Under the pieces are notes generated by a model that saw nothing but the letters and a program-made list of their open reading frames with translations, was not told the origin of the DNA and searched no databases. DNA of 64,000 bases from NCBI GenBank assembly GCA_964652195.1, contig CAZZBB010000109.1, positions 1 to 64,000 of the forward strand. Reading direction: 5' to 3'. Shown here one piece after another: positions 43,641 to 51,700 of this stretch. The stretch is from MSPOR6 sp964652195. Lineage in GTDB: Bacteria; Poribacteria; WGA-4E; WGA-3G. The translations under genes were made by a program, and so were the position numbers. Position 1 is the first letter of the stretch, and every line of letters starts with the position of its first letter.

Positions 43641-44186
43641 TTATGCATTCTGTTTGTCAAAATTGAAACGTTCTCGTTCCCCACGTCCCCGTAGCGGATA
43701 ATCTTTACGGAGAGGATGTCCTTCAAACTCATCAGGCATAAGTAATCGTGTTAAATTGGGATGTCCTTCGAACTCAATACCAAACATATCATAAGTTTCC
43801 CTTTCTAACCAATTTGCACCTTTCCATAAGTTTACGACCGTAGGAACTTTTAAATCTTGATCATTGACAGGTACTTTAACACGTATACGTGGTGTTTCAC
43901 CTTCAAAAGTATATAGATGATAGACGACCATGAATCTTGCATAATCGTACTTCATCAATTCCTCTTCTAAATTGGAATTATCAACTGCTGTTATATCAAC
44001 CAGCATGGAATATGCAAGATCGGTTTTCAAATATTCTAAAAGAGGATATAAACTCTCTTTGTATACAACAACGACAACACCGTCTTTGGCTTCAGCATCA
44101 GATAATAATCCATCACCGATTTTTTCTCTTAGTTGCTGTATCACTAATGGTGTAGTATCTTCAGTTATCTCTTTTTCTTCTGTCAT
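43641..44186 (-). CDS. nuoC: NADH-quinone oxidoreductase subunit C
   Basis: 181 residues. Family core: LVDITAVDNSNLEEELMKYD, FMVVYHLYTFEGETPRIRVK, LWKGANWLERETYDMFGIEF and the signature EGHPNLTRLLMPDEFEGHPL, then RKDYPLRGRGERERF. It belongs to the quinone-side peripheral arm with NuoB and NuoD. The ATG overlaps the nuoB stop by four bases (ATGA). Confidence 0.95.
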   Translation of the reverse strand: MTEEKEITEDTTPLVIQQLREKIGDGLLSDAEAKDGVVVVVYKESLYPLLEYLKTDLAYSMLVDITAVDNSNLEEELMKYDYARFMVVYHLYTFEGETPRIRVKVPVNDQDLKVPTVVNLWKGANWLERETYDMFGIEFEGHPNLTRLLMPDEFEGHPLRKDYPLRGRGERERFNFDKQNA

Positions 44187-44704
44187 GGCGCAGCCTCAAC
44201 ACCTTTTGGTAATTCACCTTTTTGTATTTGTCGTTGAACTTGCATGACGGCATCAATTAAATCTTCTGGTCGGGGTGGACATCCCGGTATATAAACATCA
44301 ACAGGTAAGAATTGGTCAACCCCCTGAATTAATGTATATGTATCAAATACGCCTCCACAAGATGCACATGCACCCATCGAAATAACCCATTTTGGGTCTG
44401 GCATTTGATCATAGATACGTTTGAGTACCGGCATCATTTTTATCGAAATCCGTCCAGAAACGATGAGTAGATCTGATTGTCGGGGTGAAAATCGAATTGC
44501 CTCTGATCCAAAACGAGAGAGATCATATTTAGAAGCCAAAGTAGCCATCATCTCAATTGCACAACAAGCCGTGCCGAAAGGCATTGGCCACAAGGAATTC
44601 TTCCGTCCCCAATTGACAACCTTATCAATTGTTGTCGTGATGATATTACCATCAGATTGTTCAGTGCTTGCTCCACTTTGTATATTGTTATTGGCTAATC
44701 CCAT
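44183..44704 (-). CDS. nuoB: NADH-quinone oxidoreductase subunit B
   Basis: 173 residues from the ATG at 44704, which has AAAGGAGG at ideal distance; an upstream in-frame start at 44725 would add seven residues inside nuoA. It holds the terminal N2 [4Fe-4S] cluster: PMPFGTACCAIEMMA (tandem Cys), GRISIKMMPVL, MGACASCGG and VYIPGCPPRPEDLIDAVMQV. It overlaps nuoA by 10 bases and nuoC by 4, so the three are translationally coupled. Confidence 0.95.
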   Translation of the reverse strand: MGLANNNIQSGASTEQSDGNIITTTIDKVVNWGRKNSLWPMPFGTACCAIEMMATLASKYDLSRFGSEAIRFSPRQSDLLIVSGRISIKMMPVLKRIYDQMPDPKWVISMGACASCGGVFDTYTLIQGVDQFLPVDVYIPGCPPRPEDLIDAVMQVQRQIQKGELPKGVEAAP

Positions 44705-45063
44705 GTCAAGCCTCCTTTTTTCCAAGCGTAAATGTAACCCAGAAGTAGAATACCGATAAACACCAGCATCTCAATTAATATAAACATTCCATCAGATTGA
44801 GACATCTTTTTAAAAATAACTGCCCAGGGATATAGAAAGACTACCTCAATATCAAAGATGATAAAGAGCATAGCGATAAGGTCAAACCGAATAGTGAATC
44901 TTTGTCTTGCATCACCGATCGGTTGAACTCCAGATTCATAAACTGAAAGTTTTACACGGTTGGGGCGTTTTGGTCCAAGAAGATGGGTAAGGCCGAGATT
45001 TATAGCTGCAAATAGGACAGCAAATATCCCTAAAAATACTATAGGAAGATAATCTTGTAGCAT
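44695..45063 (-). CDS. nuoA: NADH-quinone oxidoreductase subunit A
   Basis: 122 residues, three transmembrane helices. Family pattern: LGLTHLLGPKRPNRVKLSVY, ESGVQPIGDARQRFTIRFDL, AMLFIIFDIEVVFLYPWAVI (with the conserved membrane acidic pair) and FILIEMLVFIGILLLGYIYA. It is the first gene of the nuo operon, as usual. A promoter candidate lies 143 bases upstream. Confidence 0.95.
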   Translation of the reverse strand: MLQDYLPIVFLGIFAVLFAAINLGLTHLLGPKRPNRVKLSVYESGVQPIGDARQRFTIRFDLIAMLFIIFDIEVVFLYPWAVIFKKMSQSDGMFILIEMLVFIGILLLGYIYAWKKGGLTWD

Positions 45064-45205
45064 AAACTTATATCTATTCTAAGCCTCCAGCAGCAGACAG
45101 ATATATTACGAAAAATTACATATATACTATTCAAATTTCTGTTTCTGCCAACAGTAAATATCGTTTTGTGTTTTATCTTCAATGAAAATTACACACTGCT
45201 CAATT

Positions 45206-45233
45206 ATTTTACATATTTTGAATAAAGTGTCAA
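45206..45233 (-). promoter_or_regulatory. Candidate sigma-70 promoter of the nuo operon
   Basis: On the minus strand, TTGACA (45233-45228) and TAAAAT (45211-45206) are separated by 16 bp: a perfect -35 and a five-of-six -10. The leader to the nuoA start would be about 135-140 bases. Confidence 0.5.
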
Positions 45234-45300
45234 GTATTTTTCAGAAAATATTTGATTTTTCAATGATTGTAGAGAAATAGATGAACTGATAGTCTTATTC

Positions 45301-45340
45301 GTAGGTTGGGTTGAACCGCAGGTGAAACCCAACATTCACT
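45301..45340. repeat. GTTGGGTT palindromic repeat
   Basis: GTAGGTTGGGTTGAACC followed by GAAACCCAAC; the stem is GTTGGGTT (45305-45312) / AACCCAAC (45326-45333). It is the shortest intact copy of the family whose expanded form occupies 5-104. Confidence 0.75.
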
Positions 45341-45437
45341 GTATGTCCAGCGTTACCTGTTGCTAAAGAACATGTTGAAAAAACTTAGTAGATTTGATAA
45401 TCTGATGAAGCATGAGATGTACCTCTAACTATCACTT

Positions 45438-45515
45438 TCATCACTCCAGAGGGGTGATATGTCAATAGAAAAAGACATATCAACATCCCGCACTCCAGCG
45501 GAGTGCTATGTAATA
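45438..45515. repeat. CACTCCAG hairpin pair
   Basis: Two related hairpins, TCACTCCAGAGGGGTGATATG (45441-45461, shown as TCACTCCAG and GGGGTGATATG) and GCACTCCAGCGGAGTGCTATG (45490-45510, as GCACTCCAG and GGAGTGCTATG). Each pairs CACTCC with GGAGTG or GGGGTG. Between them TGATATGTC / GACATATCA forms another stem. They lie in the divergent region between nuoA and the SDR gene, and could be regulatory or selfish repeats. Confidence 0.6.
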
Positions 45516-45590
45516 AATAGGTGGCAACTTGCGTTATAATAGAAGACAAAGCACGAAATATCATCATAAAGAAATCATGGAGAAAATAAC

Positions 45591-46307
45591 ATGTCAAAAG
45601 TAGCAGTGATTGCAGGTGTTGGACCAGGATTAGGGGCAGCGATCGCACGGAAATTCGCAAGTGAAGGCTGCAACCTTGCCTTACTTGCACGTTCAGCCGC
45701 ATATAGTATCAACTTATCAAATAGACTGGAAGAAACTGGAGTGAAAGTGCTGCCAATACCAACAGATATAACAGATAACACACAGGTAGTTGCAAGCTTT
45801 AAAGAAATTCGAGAGGAATTAGGAACACCCGATATACTCGTTAACCATGCCGGAAATGCTGCATGGGGAAATCTATCTGAACTGACAGCGGATGCATTCG
45901 AAAGTGCATGGAGGGTTTGTACACTCGGAGCTTTTCACTGTATTAAGCAGGTTGTTCCAGGAATGATAGAAAAAGGTAGTGGTACCATTCTTTTTTCTGG
46001 TGCTACCTCTGCTGTACGTGGCAGAGCAGGGGCAATTGCATTTAGTAGTGCAAAATATGCAATGCGCGGTTTAGCATCTTCACTTGCACGTGAGGTAGGA
46101 CCGCAAGGAATTCATGTAGCACACGTCATTATAGATGGTATTATTGACACTCCTGATGTACGGGAAAGGTATCAACTATCACCTGATGAACCATTACTCG
46201 CTCCAGATTCTATTGCGGAAACTTACTGGGCACTTATACAACAAGAACGCAGTGCTTGGAGCTTCGAAGTAGATGTAAGACCCTATAATGAGGAATTCTT
46301 TACATAG
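45591..46307 (+). CDS. Short-chain dehydrogenase/reductase, atypical active site
   Basis: 238 residues. Rossmann NAD(P)-binding start VAVIAGVGPGLGAAIARKFA, NHAG in place of NNAG, and the catalytic Ser in FSGATSAVRG. The usual YxxxK is replaced by FSSAK (Phe for Tyr), as in a subgroup of SDRs ending with GIHVAHVIIDGIIDTPDVRE. Without the Tyr the enzyme may act by another mechanism or have a binding role. RBS GGAG is 8 bases before the ATG. It stands alone, flanked by repeat-rich sequence. Confidence 0.88.
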   Translation: MSKVAVIAGVGPGLGAAIARKFASEGCNLALLARSAAYSINLSNRLEETGVKVLPIPTDITDNTQVVASFKEIREELGTPDILVNHAGNAAWGNLSELTADAFESAWRVCTLGAFHCIKQVVPGMIEKGSGTILFSGATSAVRGRAGAIAFSSAKYAMRGLASSLAREVGPQGIHVAHVIIDGIIDTPDVRERYQLSPDEPLLAPDSIAETYWALIQQERSAWSFEVDVRPYNEEFFT

Positions 46308-46327
46308 AAGTTAAGGGTAATTTAGTT

Positions 46328-46545
46328 GTAGGTCGGGTAGAGCTTGCGAAACCCGACAAGTTAGCACTGAAACAATCTACACGCGGTTCGCCTTTCAGAA
46401 AAAATCCTGTTGCGAAACCCGACATGTTGGCACTGAAACGCTATTGTCAAAAGCTTGGGGTGTTCCCGCGATTTTCTTGTGAAACCCGCCCAGTTTGCCT
46501 TGAAACCTTGATATCGTCGGGTTTCGCACGCTCTACCCGACCTAC
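46328..46545. repeat. Inverted pair of GTAGGTCGGGT repeats
   Basis: A 30-base unit at 46328-46357 (GTAGGTCGGGTAGAGC then TTGCGAAACCCGAC) and its nearly exact reverse complement at 46516-46545 differ at one position. Between them lie two more GCGAAACCCGACA fragments (around 46413) and a diverged GTGAAACCCGCCC (around 46481). A last related piece, GGGTTTCGTTCCACAACC, follows at about 46611. No gene is seen in 46308-46808. Confidence 0.75.
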
Positions 46546-46808
46546 GAACTTTAGATTTTATTAGAGACCAAAACTACAGACAATTAAAACATTTAAACCC
46601 AGTGATACATGGGTTTCGTTCCACAACCTAACCTACAGGTAGTTTATATAGAAATATGAAAAAATATAACAGAACATACGAAAACTAAATAAACCTACAA
46701 ACAATCTAAAAAACTTGACAGAGCAAAATCAATTAGATATTATTAACCATAAATACATACTGCAGAATTTATTGAATGAATCATTCTTTCAGGGGCATTG
46801 GGAAATCT

Positions 46809-47978
46809 ATGAAAACATATCGCATTGGAATATTAGGGTGCCGTAGCCGAGGTACAGCAGCAGCAAAAGCCTATCATGCACATCCAAGAACTGAAATAGT
46901 CGCGCTCTGTGATCTTCTTACTGAGAGAATGGAGCAACTCGGGCAGATTGTAAACGTTTCAAATCATTTCACTGATATTGATGAGATGATACAAGAAACG
47001 CAACCTGATATTGTAGCAATCCCAACTGCTACGGATATACATTATCCGTTATGTATGCATGTCCTTGAACATGGTGTAAATATTGAGGTAGAAAAACCAA
47101 TTTGTACTGATTTAGTTCAAGCAGATGCAGTTCTGGCAAAAGCTAAAGAGAAGAATGCACGTGTTGTTGTCCATCATCAACGCCGTGTTAGTCCTACCAT
47201 GCAATCCGTCGCAAAAGAACTTGACGAAGGCAAAATCGGAGATCTACGGTATATCTATGCCTGTGGAAAAGGATATTATGCAGGATATGGATTGATGAAC
47301 ATAGGTACACACGTTGTCAATAATATGATCCGATTCGGTGGTCATTGTAGAAGTTTGGTAACACAAGCTACTGCAGGTGGACGTAATTTAACACCTGAGG
47401 ATGTTCTTCCTTCACCCGCAGGAATGGGAACAGTCACAGGTGAATATGTCACTGCTTCACTCCAGTTTGATGATAATGTCACAGGTACACTCATTCAACA
47501 AAGGTTTCCAAGAGTTGAAAGTGATGCTTATGTTTTAGAACTGTATGGTACTGAAGGTAGATTGTTTTGGTCTGAATTGAAAGGGGCATGGCTATTATCA
47601 ACGCCTCACTATATACCTGACGGTACACATGACCAATGGGAGAAACTTACACCAATTTTTCCCGAACATTATGACAACGCCAGCGGGGCAGATGCGGATG
47701 ACTACTGTATGGTTGACGAATATGTGAATGCCTTGGATCAAGACCGGGAACATGAATGCAATGGAGAAGAAGGACGTCATGTCCTTGAGATTCTTATGGG
47801 TATATTTGAATCTGCTATTTATGGTTCCCGAGTGGAACTCCCCCAAGAGAATCGCGAACACCCCTTAATCCAATGGCGTAATGAAAATGGTCTCGGAACA
47901 CCAGAGGAAATGCCACGAGATTATGGGACATGGTTGAGTGTTGAAACTGAACGTTTATATGGACAAAATAAAGAATAA
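46809..47978 (+). CDS. Gfo/Idh/MocA family oxidoreductase
   Basis: 389 residues from the ATG at 46809; an in-frame ATG at 46776 adds eleven residues before the family's normal start. Rossmann domain: YRIGILGCRSRGTAAAKAYH, IVALCDLLTERM, VAIPTATDIHYPLC and the EKP motif in EVEKPICTDL. The C-terminal dehydratase-like domain includes VVVHHQRRVSPTMQSVAKEL and the GTHVVNNMIRFGG segment with a likely catalytic His. NAD(P)-dependent; substrates of relatives are sugars, inositols and amino sugars. The substrate is not known here. It may form a catabolic set with the PhyH and enolase-superfamily genes downstream, but each has its own intergenic region. Confidence 0.9.
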   Translation: MKTYRIGILGCRSRGTAAAKAYHAHPRTEIVALCDLLTERMEQLGQIVNVSNHFTDIDEMIQETQPDIVAIPTATDIHYPLCMHVLEHGVNIEVEKPICTDLVQADAVLAKAKEKNARVVVHHQRRVSPTMQSVAKELDEGKIGDLRYIYACGKGYYAGYGLMNIGTHVVNNMIRFGGHCRSLVTQATAGGRNLTPEDVLPSPAGMGTVTGEYVTASLQFDDNVTGTLIQQRFPRVESDAYVLELYGTEGRLFWSELKGAWLLSTPHYIPDGTHDQWEKLTPIFPEHYDNASGADADDYCMVDEYVNALDQDREHECNGEEGRHVLEILMGIFESAIYGSRVELPQENREHPLIQWRNENGLGTPEEMPRDYGTWLSVETERLYGQNKE

Positions 47979-48184
47979 ATTCTACAATTTAGTGAAGGAT
48001 TGGATACATAAATACACTCACGACTTATGCAATACCTCTTAAAGTCCCTAAATAAGGGTGATTTAAGGGGGTAAAAGATAAAAAAACACTTATATTCTCG
48101 GATTTTTTTGACTAAAATCTCCTATTTTCTATACAAACTGCGTAAGTCCTGAACACTATTTTAATATTTACATTGGAGCATAAA

Positions 48185-48991
48185 ATGCCAAATCCTGAAA
48201 CAAATGCTGACAACTTACCTACAATTCCAATGTCCGAAGAACAACGGTTTCTTTTTGACACACGAGGATGGCTCTGTTTTCCAGGTGTTCTAACGGAAAC
48301 AGAGGCAAAAGAGATGCGGGATTTCTGTTATCAATTACAAAAAGATCCTGAATCAATTCCCACCCACCATCGTTCTTCTATTGGAGGACCACTTGAAAAA
48401 TTAACAGATCATCCTATTGTATTAGGTTTCATGAATGAATTCCTAACATCTGGATATGCAAATGAAAACTGTTATGGATTTCGATTTGAAGGATCATTTC
48501 TAACAATTCGAGGCAATGGACACGATAACTTCCGTCCACATGGTGGAAGGGGTATGCTGAATTTTCCCGGCAACTCACATACTTACCATCTACATCACGA
48601 CAAAGCACATAGTGGATTAACCCGAGTAGTATGGGAACTCAATCCTGTTAAGGAAGGTGGCGGTGGAACAATGTTCCTCACTGGGAGTCATAAAGGAGCT
48701 TTTCCTGCCCCAAAATCTACTGAAGATAGAAATTCACCATTGTGGGAAGATTACAGTTGTCCAGCAGGTTCGGTTCTAATTTTTACTGAAGCTATTACAC
48801 ATACTGGAGCAAAATGGACCGATGAAGAAGTTGACCGTGTGGCAATTTTTAACTGCTATAATACTGTCGGAAATAAATGGCATAAATGGGAACCTAATTC
48901 ACAACAACTTGCAGAGATGCCATTTAAACGACAAACACTTTTCCGTCCTGTCTACTGTCAAGACAATACACCATCATTAGATGCTGTGTAA
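48185..48991 (+). CDS. Phytanoyl-CoA dioxygenase (PhyH) family oxygenase
   Basis: 268 residues from the ATG at 48185, with TTGGAG at 7 bases. The N-terminal LFDTRGWLCFPGVLTETEAK is typical. The iron triad is recognisable: H-x-D in YHLHHDKAHSG and the distal His in TEAITHTGAKWTDEEVDRVA, with the 2-oxoglutarate Arg following in DRVAIFNCY. It is a different subgroup from the two other PhyH proteins of this window (FLTGSHKGAF instead of VIPGSHK/TH). The substrate is unknown. Confidence 0.86.
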   Translation: MPNPETNADNLPTIPMSEEQRFLFDTRGWLCFPGVLTETEAKEMRDFCYQLQKDPESIPTHHRSSIGGPLEKLTDHPIVLGFMNEFLTSGYANENCYGFRFEGSFLTIRGNGHDNFRPHGGRGMLNFPGNSHTYHLHHDKAHSGLTRVVWELNPVKEGGGGTMFLTGSHKGAFPAPKSTEDRNSPLWEDYSCPAGSVLIFTEAITHTGAKWTDEEVDRVAIFNCYNTVGNKWHKWEPNSQQLAEMPFKRQTLFRPVYCQDNTPSLDAV

Positions 48992-49860
48992 GTCCGTATT
49001 ACATGAGTTGACGTGAGTTTGATAATAAGTATTTTAACTTCATTCTTCAAGAGTTAATACTCTTATAACCCGGTAGGTGGGAGTGTTATATAATACCATT
49101 TCTAAATGAAAATGTCTCTTTATTGTAACATATACTGCCAGAACAAATGCTGATGACATACTTTTTTCAATAAAATTGAAAATAAATTGAAGAAAATAAC
49201 TATATCTAACAACTAATATTACCAAAAGCTACTTTTTCCACATAAACACCCAGTTTGTACATCTTTTTGACGCAAACTAAGAGTGAAATCAACGCTATGA
49301 ATGACACATGTGGATTAAATAAATATCTTGGTAATCTAGACCATAAAATCATCGTAGGGACGGCCAAATTAAATATAAAAAGTCCCCACCGTATATTAAC
49401 GAATGAATAAATTAATCTTCATAAGTCATTCCCCGGGTATGAATACCGTAATGGCATTACCCGTGTTACGAATGTTGGATAATCGATATTTTTCAGTGAA
49501 ACACATGGTCTGCTGAGTCTAAATCTTGTTAGGAGCAACTTGGAATAACATACCTATATTACGAAACACAAAATTGCTTAATAGATATTTTGATGATATG
49601 AGTAAATCCAACTTAAAACCAAAACTCTAATGGGAAGTATATAATTAGAGAATAAATGATGACTATCTATAAAAACGATCCTAAATACAAAAACTATATT
49701 TATGTCAAAAAATCAGCCTTAATATGCAGTTTGAAAATTCAAAATCCGTAAGGATAACAAAAACACAAAATCACGCTTTTTGGAAATTCTTATAATGTCA
49801 ATTCAAAATGGGGTAAAGTTAGTCTATGACAGGGGTTAGAGGGGTAATTTACACCAATTT

Positions 49861-50022
49861 CAATGTCACACAATGTGTCAAAAAGTGTAACTTTTTTCCC
49901 TTTTTCGTCACTTTTTCGCCACCGGGAAAAACACAACATTTTCACGATTTATCATCCAAGAATTTAGGATTAAAGGTCTGTTTTTCCACCCTAATTGTTT
50001 GTCTTTATATTAGGATTAAATG
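49861..50022. repeat. Dispersed non-coding element, copy 2 of 3
   Basis: Matches the second half of copy 1 (about 355-505): AATGTCACACAATGTGTCAA, AAAGTGTAAC, then TTTAGGATTAA...GTCTGTTTTT and ATATTAGGATTAAATG. The first half present in copies 1 and 3 (GTGTAGTACTGACGGG) is replaced by unrelated sequence. It lies about 470 bp before an enolase-superfamily gene, as copy 3 lies about 490 bp before another. Confidence 0.65.
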
Positions 50023-50081
50023 TTCAATTTACGACTATGAGTTCTAATCTAATTTCTAAATAAATATGTCTCTTTATTATG

Positions 50082-50131
50082 CATAACCTTTAGGGTGTGC
50101 AGTATCACATAACCTTTAGGGTGAGCAGTAT
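50082..50131. repeat. 26-bp tandem duplication
   Basis: CATAACCTTTAGGGTG-T-GCAGTAT (50082-50105) and CATAACCTTTAGGGTG-A-GCAGTAT (50108-50131), separated by CA. One mismatch. Non-coding. Confidence 0.85.
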
Positions 50132-50489
50132 GAGGTGACATCCTACATAAACTTGTAATTACGACATCATTTCTTTGAAATGGTATTATAACCCGGTAGG
50201 AGGAGAGGGCTATATAATATTCATACCGTTGATTCATAGTCGTAAATTTTAGGAAATGATGCTCTTGGTTTTGGTAAATTCAGTTCTATTGGGATTGAAT
50301 GTTTATTGAAGTCGTTATCACCAATATCCCAAACCCCGGGGTAATGCCATAAGGTATTCATACCGTTGATTCGTAGGTGAAATGTGTATTGATATAGTCT
50401 TGATTAGAGGGGCTATCCCCGAATTAGATCAACCAAAGAATATCTGATAATTATTCAAACTATAGTATAGTAAATCAAATGGAAAACAT

Positions 50490-51623
50490 ATGAAAATTAC
50501 GAATGTCAAATCCTTTGTTTCAGATGCAGGTCATTTCTTTGTTAAAGTTGAAACGGATACAGGAATTTATGGTGTAGGTGAAGGCGGTATTCGCCGTCGT
50601 TCCTTGGCATTAGCAGAGGTGATCCGTTCATTTGAACCATTTCTTATCGGTGCAGATCCGTTTCAGATTGAACATCTTTGGCAGGTTATGTTCCGCGGAG
50701 GTTTCTTCCCCGGTGGTGTTGTTCAGTCAGCAGCAGTCAGTGCAGTAGATATAGCCTTATGGGACATCAAAGGAAAAGCACTAAATGTACCAGTCTATGA
50801 ACTATTAGGTGGACGCACAAGAGACAAGGTCGTCTGTTATCCACATAATGGGGGTCCTACACCTGAGGCACTCGTAGAGAACTGTCGAAAAACTCACGAA
50901 GCAGGTTGGAAATTTGTTAGATGGGGATTAGCTGATGGTTCTGGAAGTGACACATTTGAACCAAGACGGGCAGTACAATACGGTGTAAAACAAGTACAAG
51001 CTGTTAGAGATGCTTTTGGAGATGATATTGAAATCCTTGTTGATGTCCACACTCGGTTAGATCCTGCGGATACTCTGGATTTTTGTAAGAAAGTGGAACC
51101 TTACAATCCATTCTTTATTGAAGATCCCCTCAGAAGTGAAAATCCTGGAAGTCTGAGACGGCTTCGTCAGCAAACATCTGTACCAATTGCTGTAGGAGAA
51201 CAATATGACAGTAAATGGAAATTCCGTGAAGCCATAGAAGAGGAATTATTGGACTTTTGCCGAGTAGATTTATGTATTGCCGGCGGTCTAACAGAAGCAC
51301 GTAAGATTGCTGGATGGTGTGAAACACATTATATCTATTTGGCGCCCCACAACCCGCTTGGACCTGTGTCAACTGCAGCCTGCTTACATCTATGTCTTTC
51401 TTCCCCATTAGTTGGTGTACAGGAACTCCCACGTCCCCCGATGTCATCTCTAACCGATGTCTTTCCCGTTCAAGTGCCTTTTGAATCAGGTTATCTATTA
51501 CCACCTGAATTGCCAGGATTAGGAATTGAATTCAATGAGGATGCCCTTACGAATGTAACATCACAAGAATATGGTCCTCCATACGGTTATACGCGTGATG
51601 ATGGGTCTTTTACAAATTGGTAG
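50490..51623 (+). CDS. Mandelate racemase/enolase-superfamily dehydratase
   Basis: 377 residues. N-terminal capping domain MKITNVKSFVSDAGHFFVKV and a C-terminal barrel. Metal ligands: Asp in EILVDVHTRL, Glu in FFIEDPLRSEN and Glu in IAVGEQYDSK. The D-x-H at VDVHTR and the late His in LAPHNPLGP fit the galactonate/mannonate dehydratase branch (acid-sugar dehydration) rather than racemases with KxK. It probably dehydrates a sugar acid. The exact substrate is unresolved. It is followed 77 bp later by argD. A partial paralogue begins at 63157. Confidence 0.88.
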   Translation: MKITNVKSFVSDAGHFFVKVETDTGIYGVGEGGIRRRSLALAEVIRSFEPFLIGADPFQIEHLWQVMFRGGFFPGGVVQSAAVSAVDIALWDIKGKALNVPVYELLGGRTRDKVVCYPHNGGPTPEALVENCRKTHEAGWKFVRWGLADGSGSDTFEPRRAVQYGVKQVQAVRDAFGDDIEILVDVHTRLDPADTLDFCKKVEPYNPFFIEDPLRSENPGSLRRLRQQTSVPIAVGEQYDSKWKFREAIEEELLDFCRVDLCIAGGLTEARKIAGWCETHYIYLAPHNPLGPVSTAACLHLCLSSPLVGVQELPRPPMSSLTDVFPVQVPFESGYLLPPELPGLGIEFNEDALTNVTSQEYGPPYGYTRDDGSFTNW

Positions 51624-51652
51624 ATAAGATAAAATATCTACATATCTGATTT

Positions 51653-51671
51653 CATGGTATGGTTTACCATG
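51653..51671 (+). promoter_or_regulatory. Hairpin/operator between dehydratase and argD
   Basis: CATGGTA (51653-51659) / TACCATG (51665-51671) with a 5-base loop, directly followed by CCTTGACA. No T run follows, so a protein-binding palindrome is as likely as a terminator. Confidence 0.35.
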
Positions 51672-51700
51672 CCTTGACAAGAGAACTTAAGGAGTAGTTT

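Larger units (their letters stand above)
48992..50489. other. 1.5-kb intergenic region rich in repeats
   Basis: No gene with an RBS and family support. It holds ACCCGGTAGG...TATATAATA boxes at about 49068 and 50190, TTTCTAAATGAAAATGTCTC (49097) related to 50054, the dispersed element copy at 49861-50022, a 26-bp tandem duplication at 50082-50131, and palindromic pieces with CCCGGGTATGAATACC (49432) and CCCCGGGGTAATGCC (50333). It looks like a landing place for small non-autonomous repeats. Confidence 0.65.

Noticed and set aside
50082..50131. CRISPR array
   Set aside because: Only two adjacent 24-base copies with a 2-base gap; there are no spacers and no cas genes in the window.
48992..50489. 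Missing gene in the long gap
   Set aside because: No frame combines an RBS, sensible length and a protein-like composition; repeats account for most recognisable sequence.
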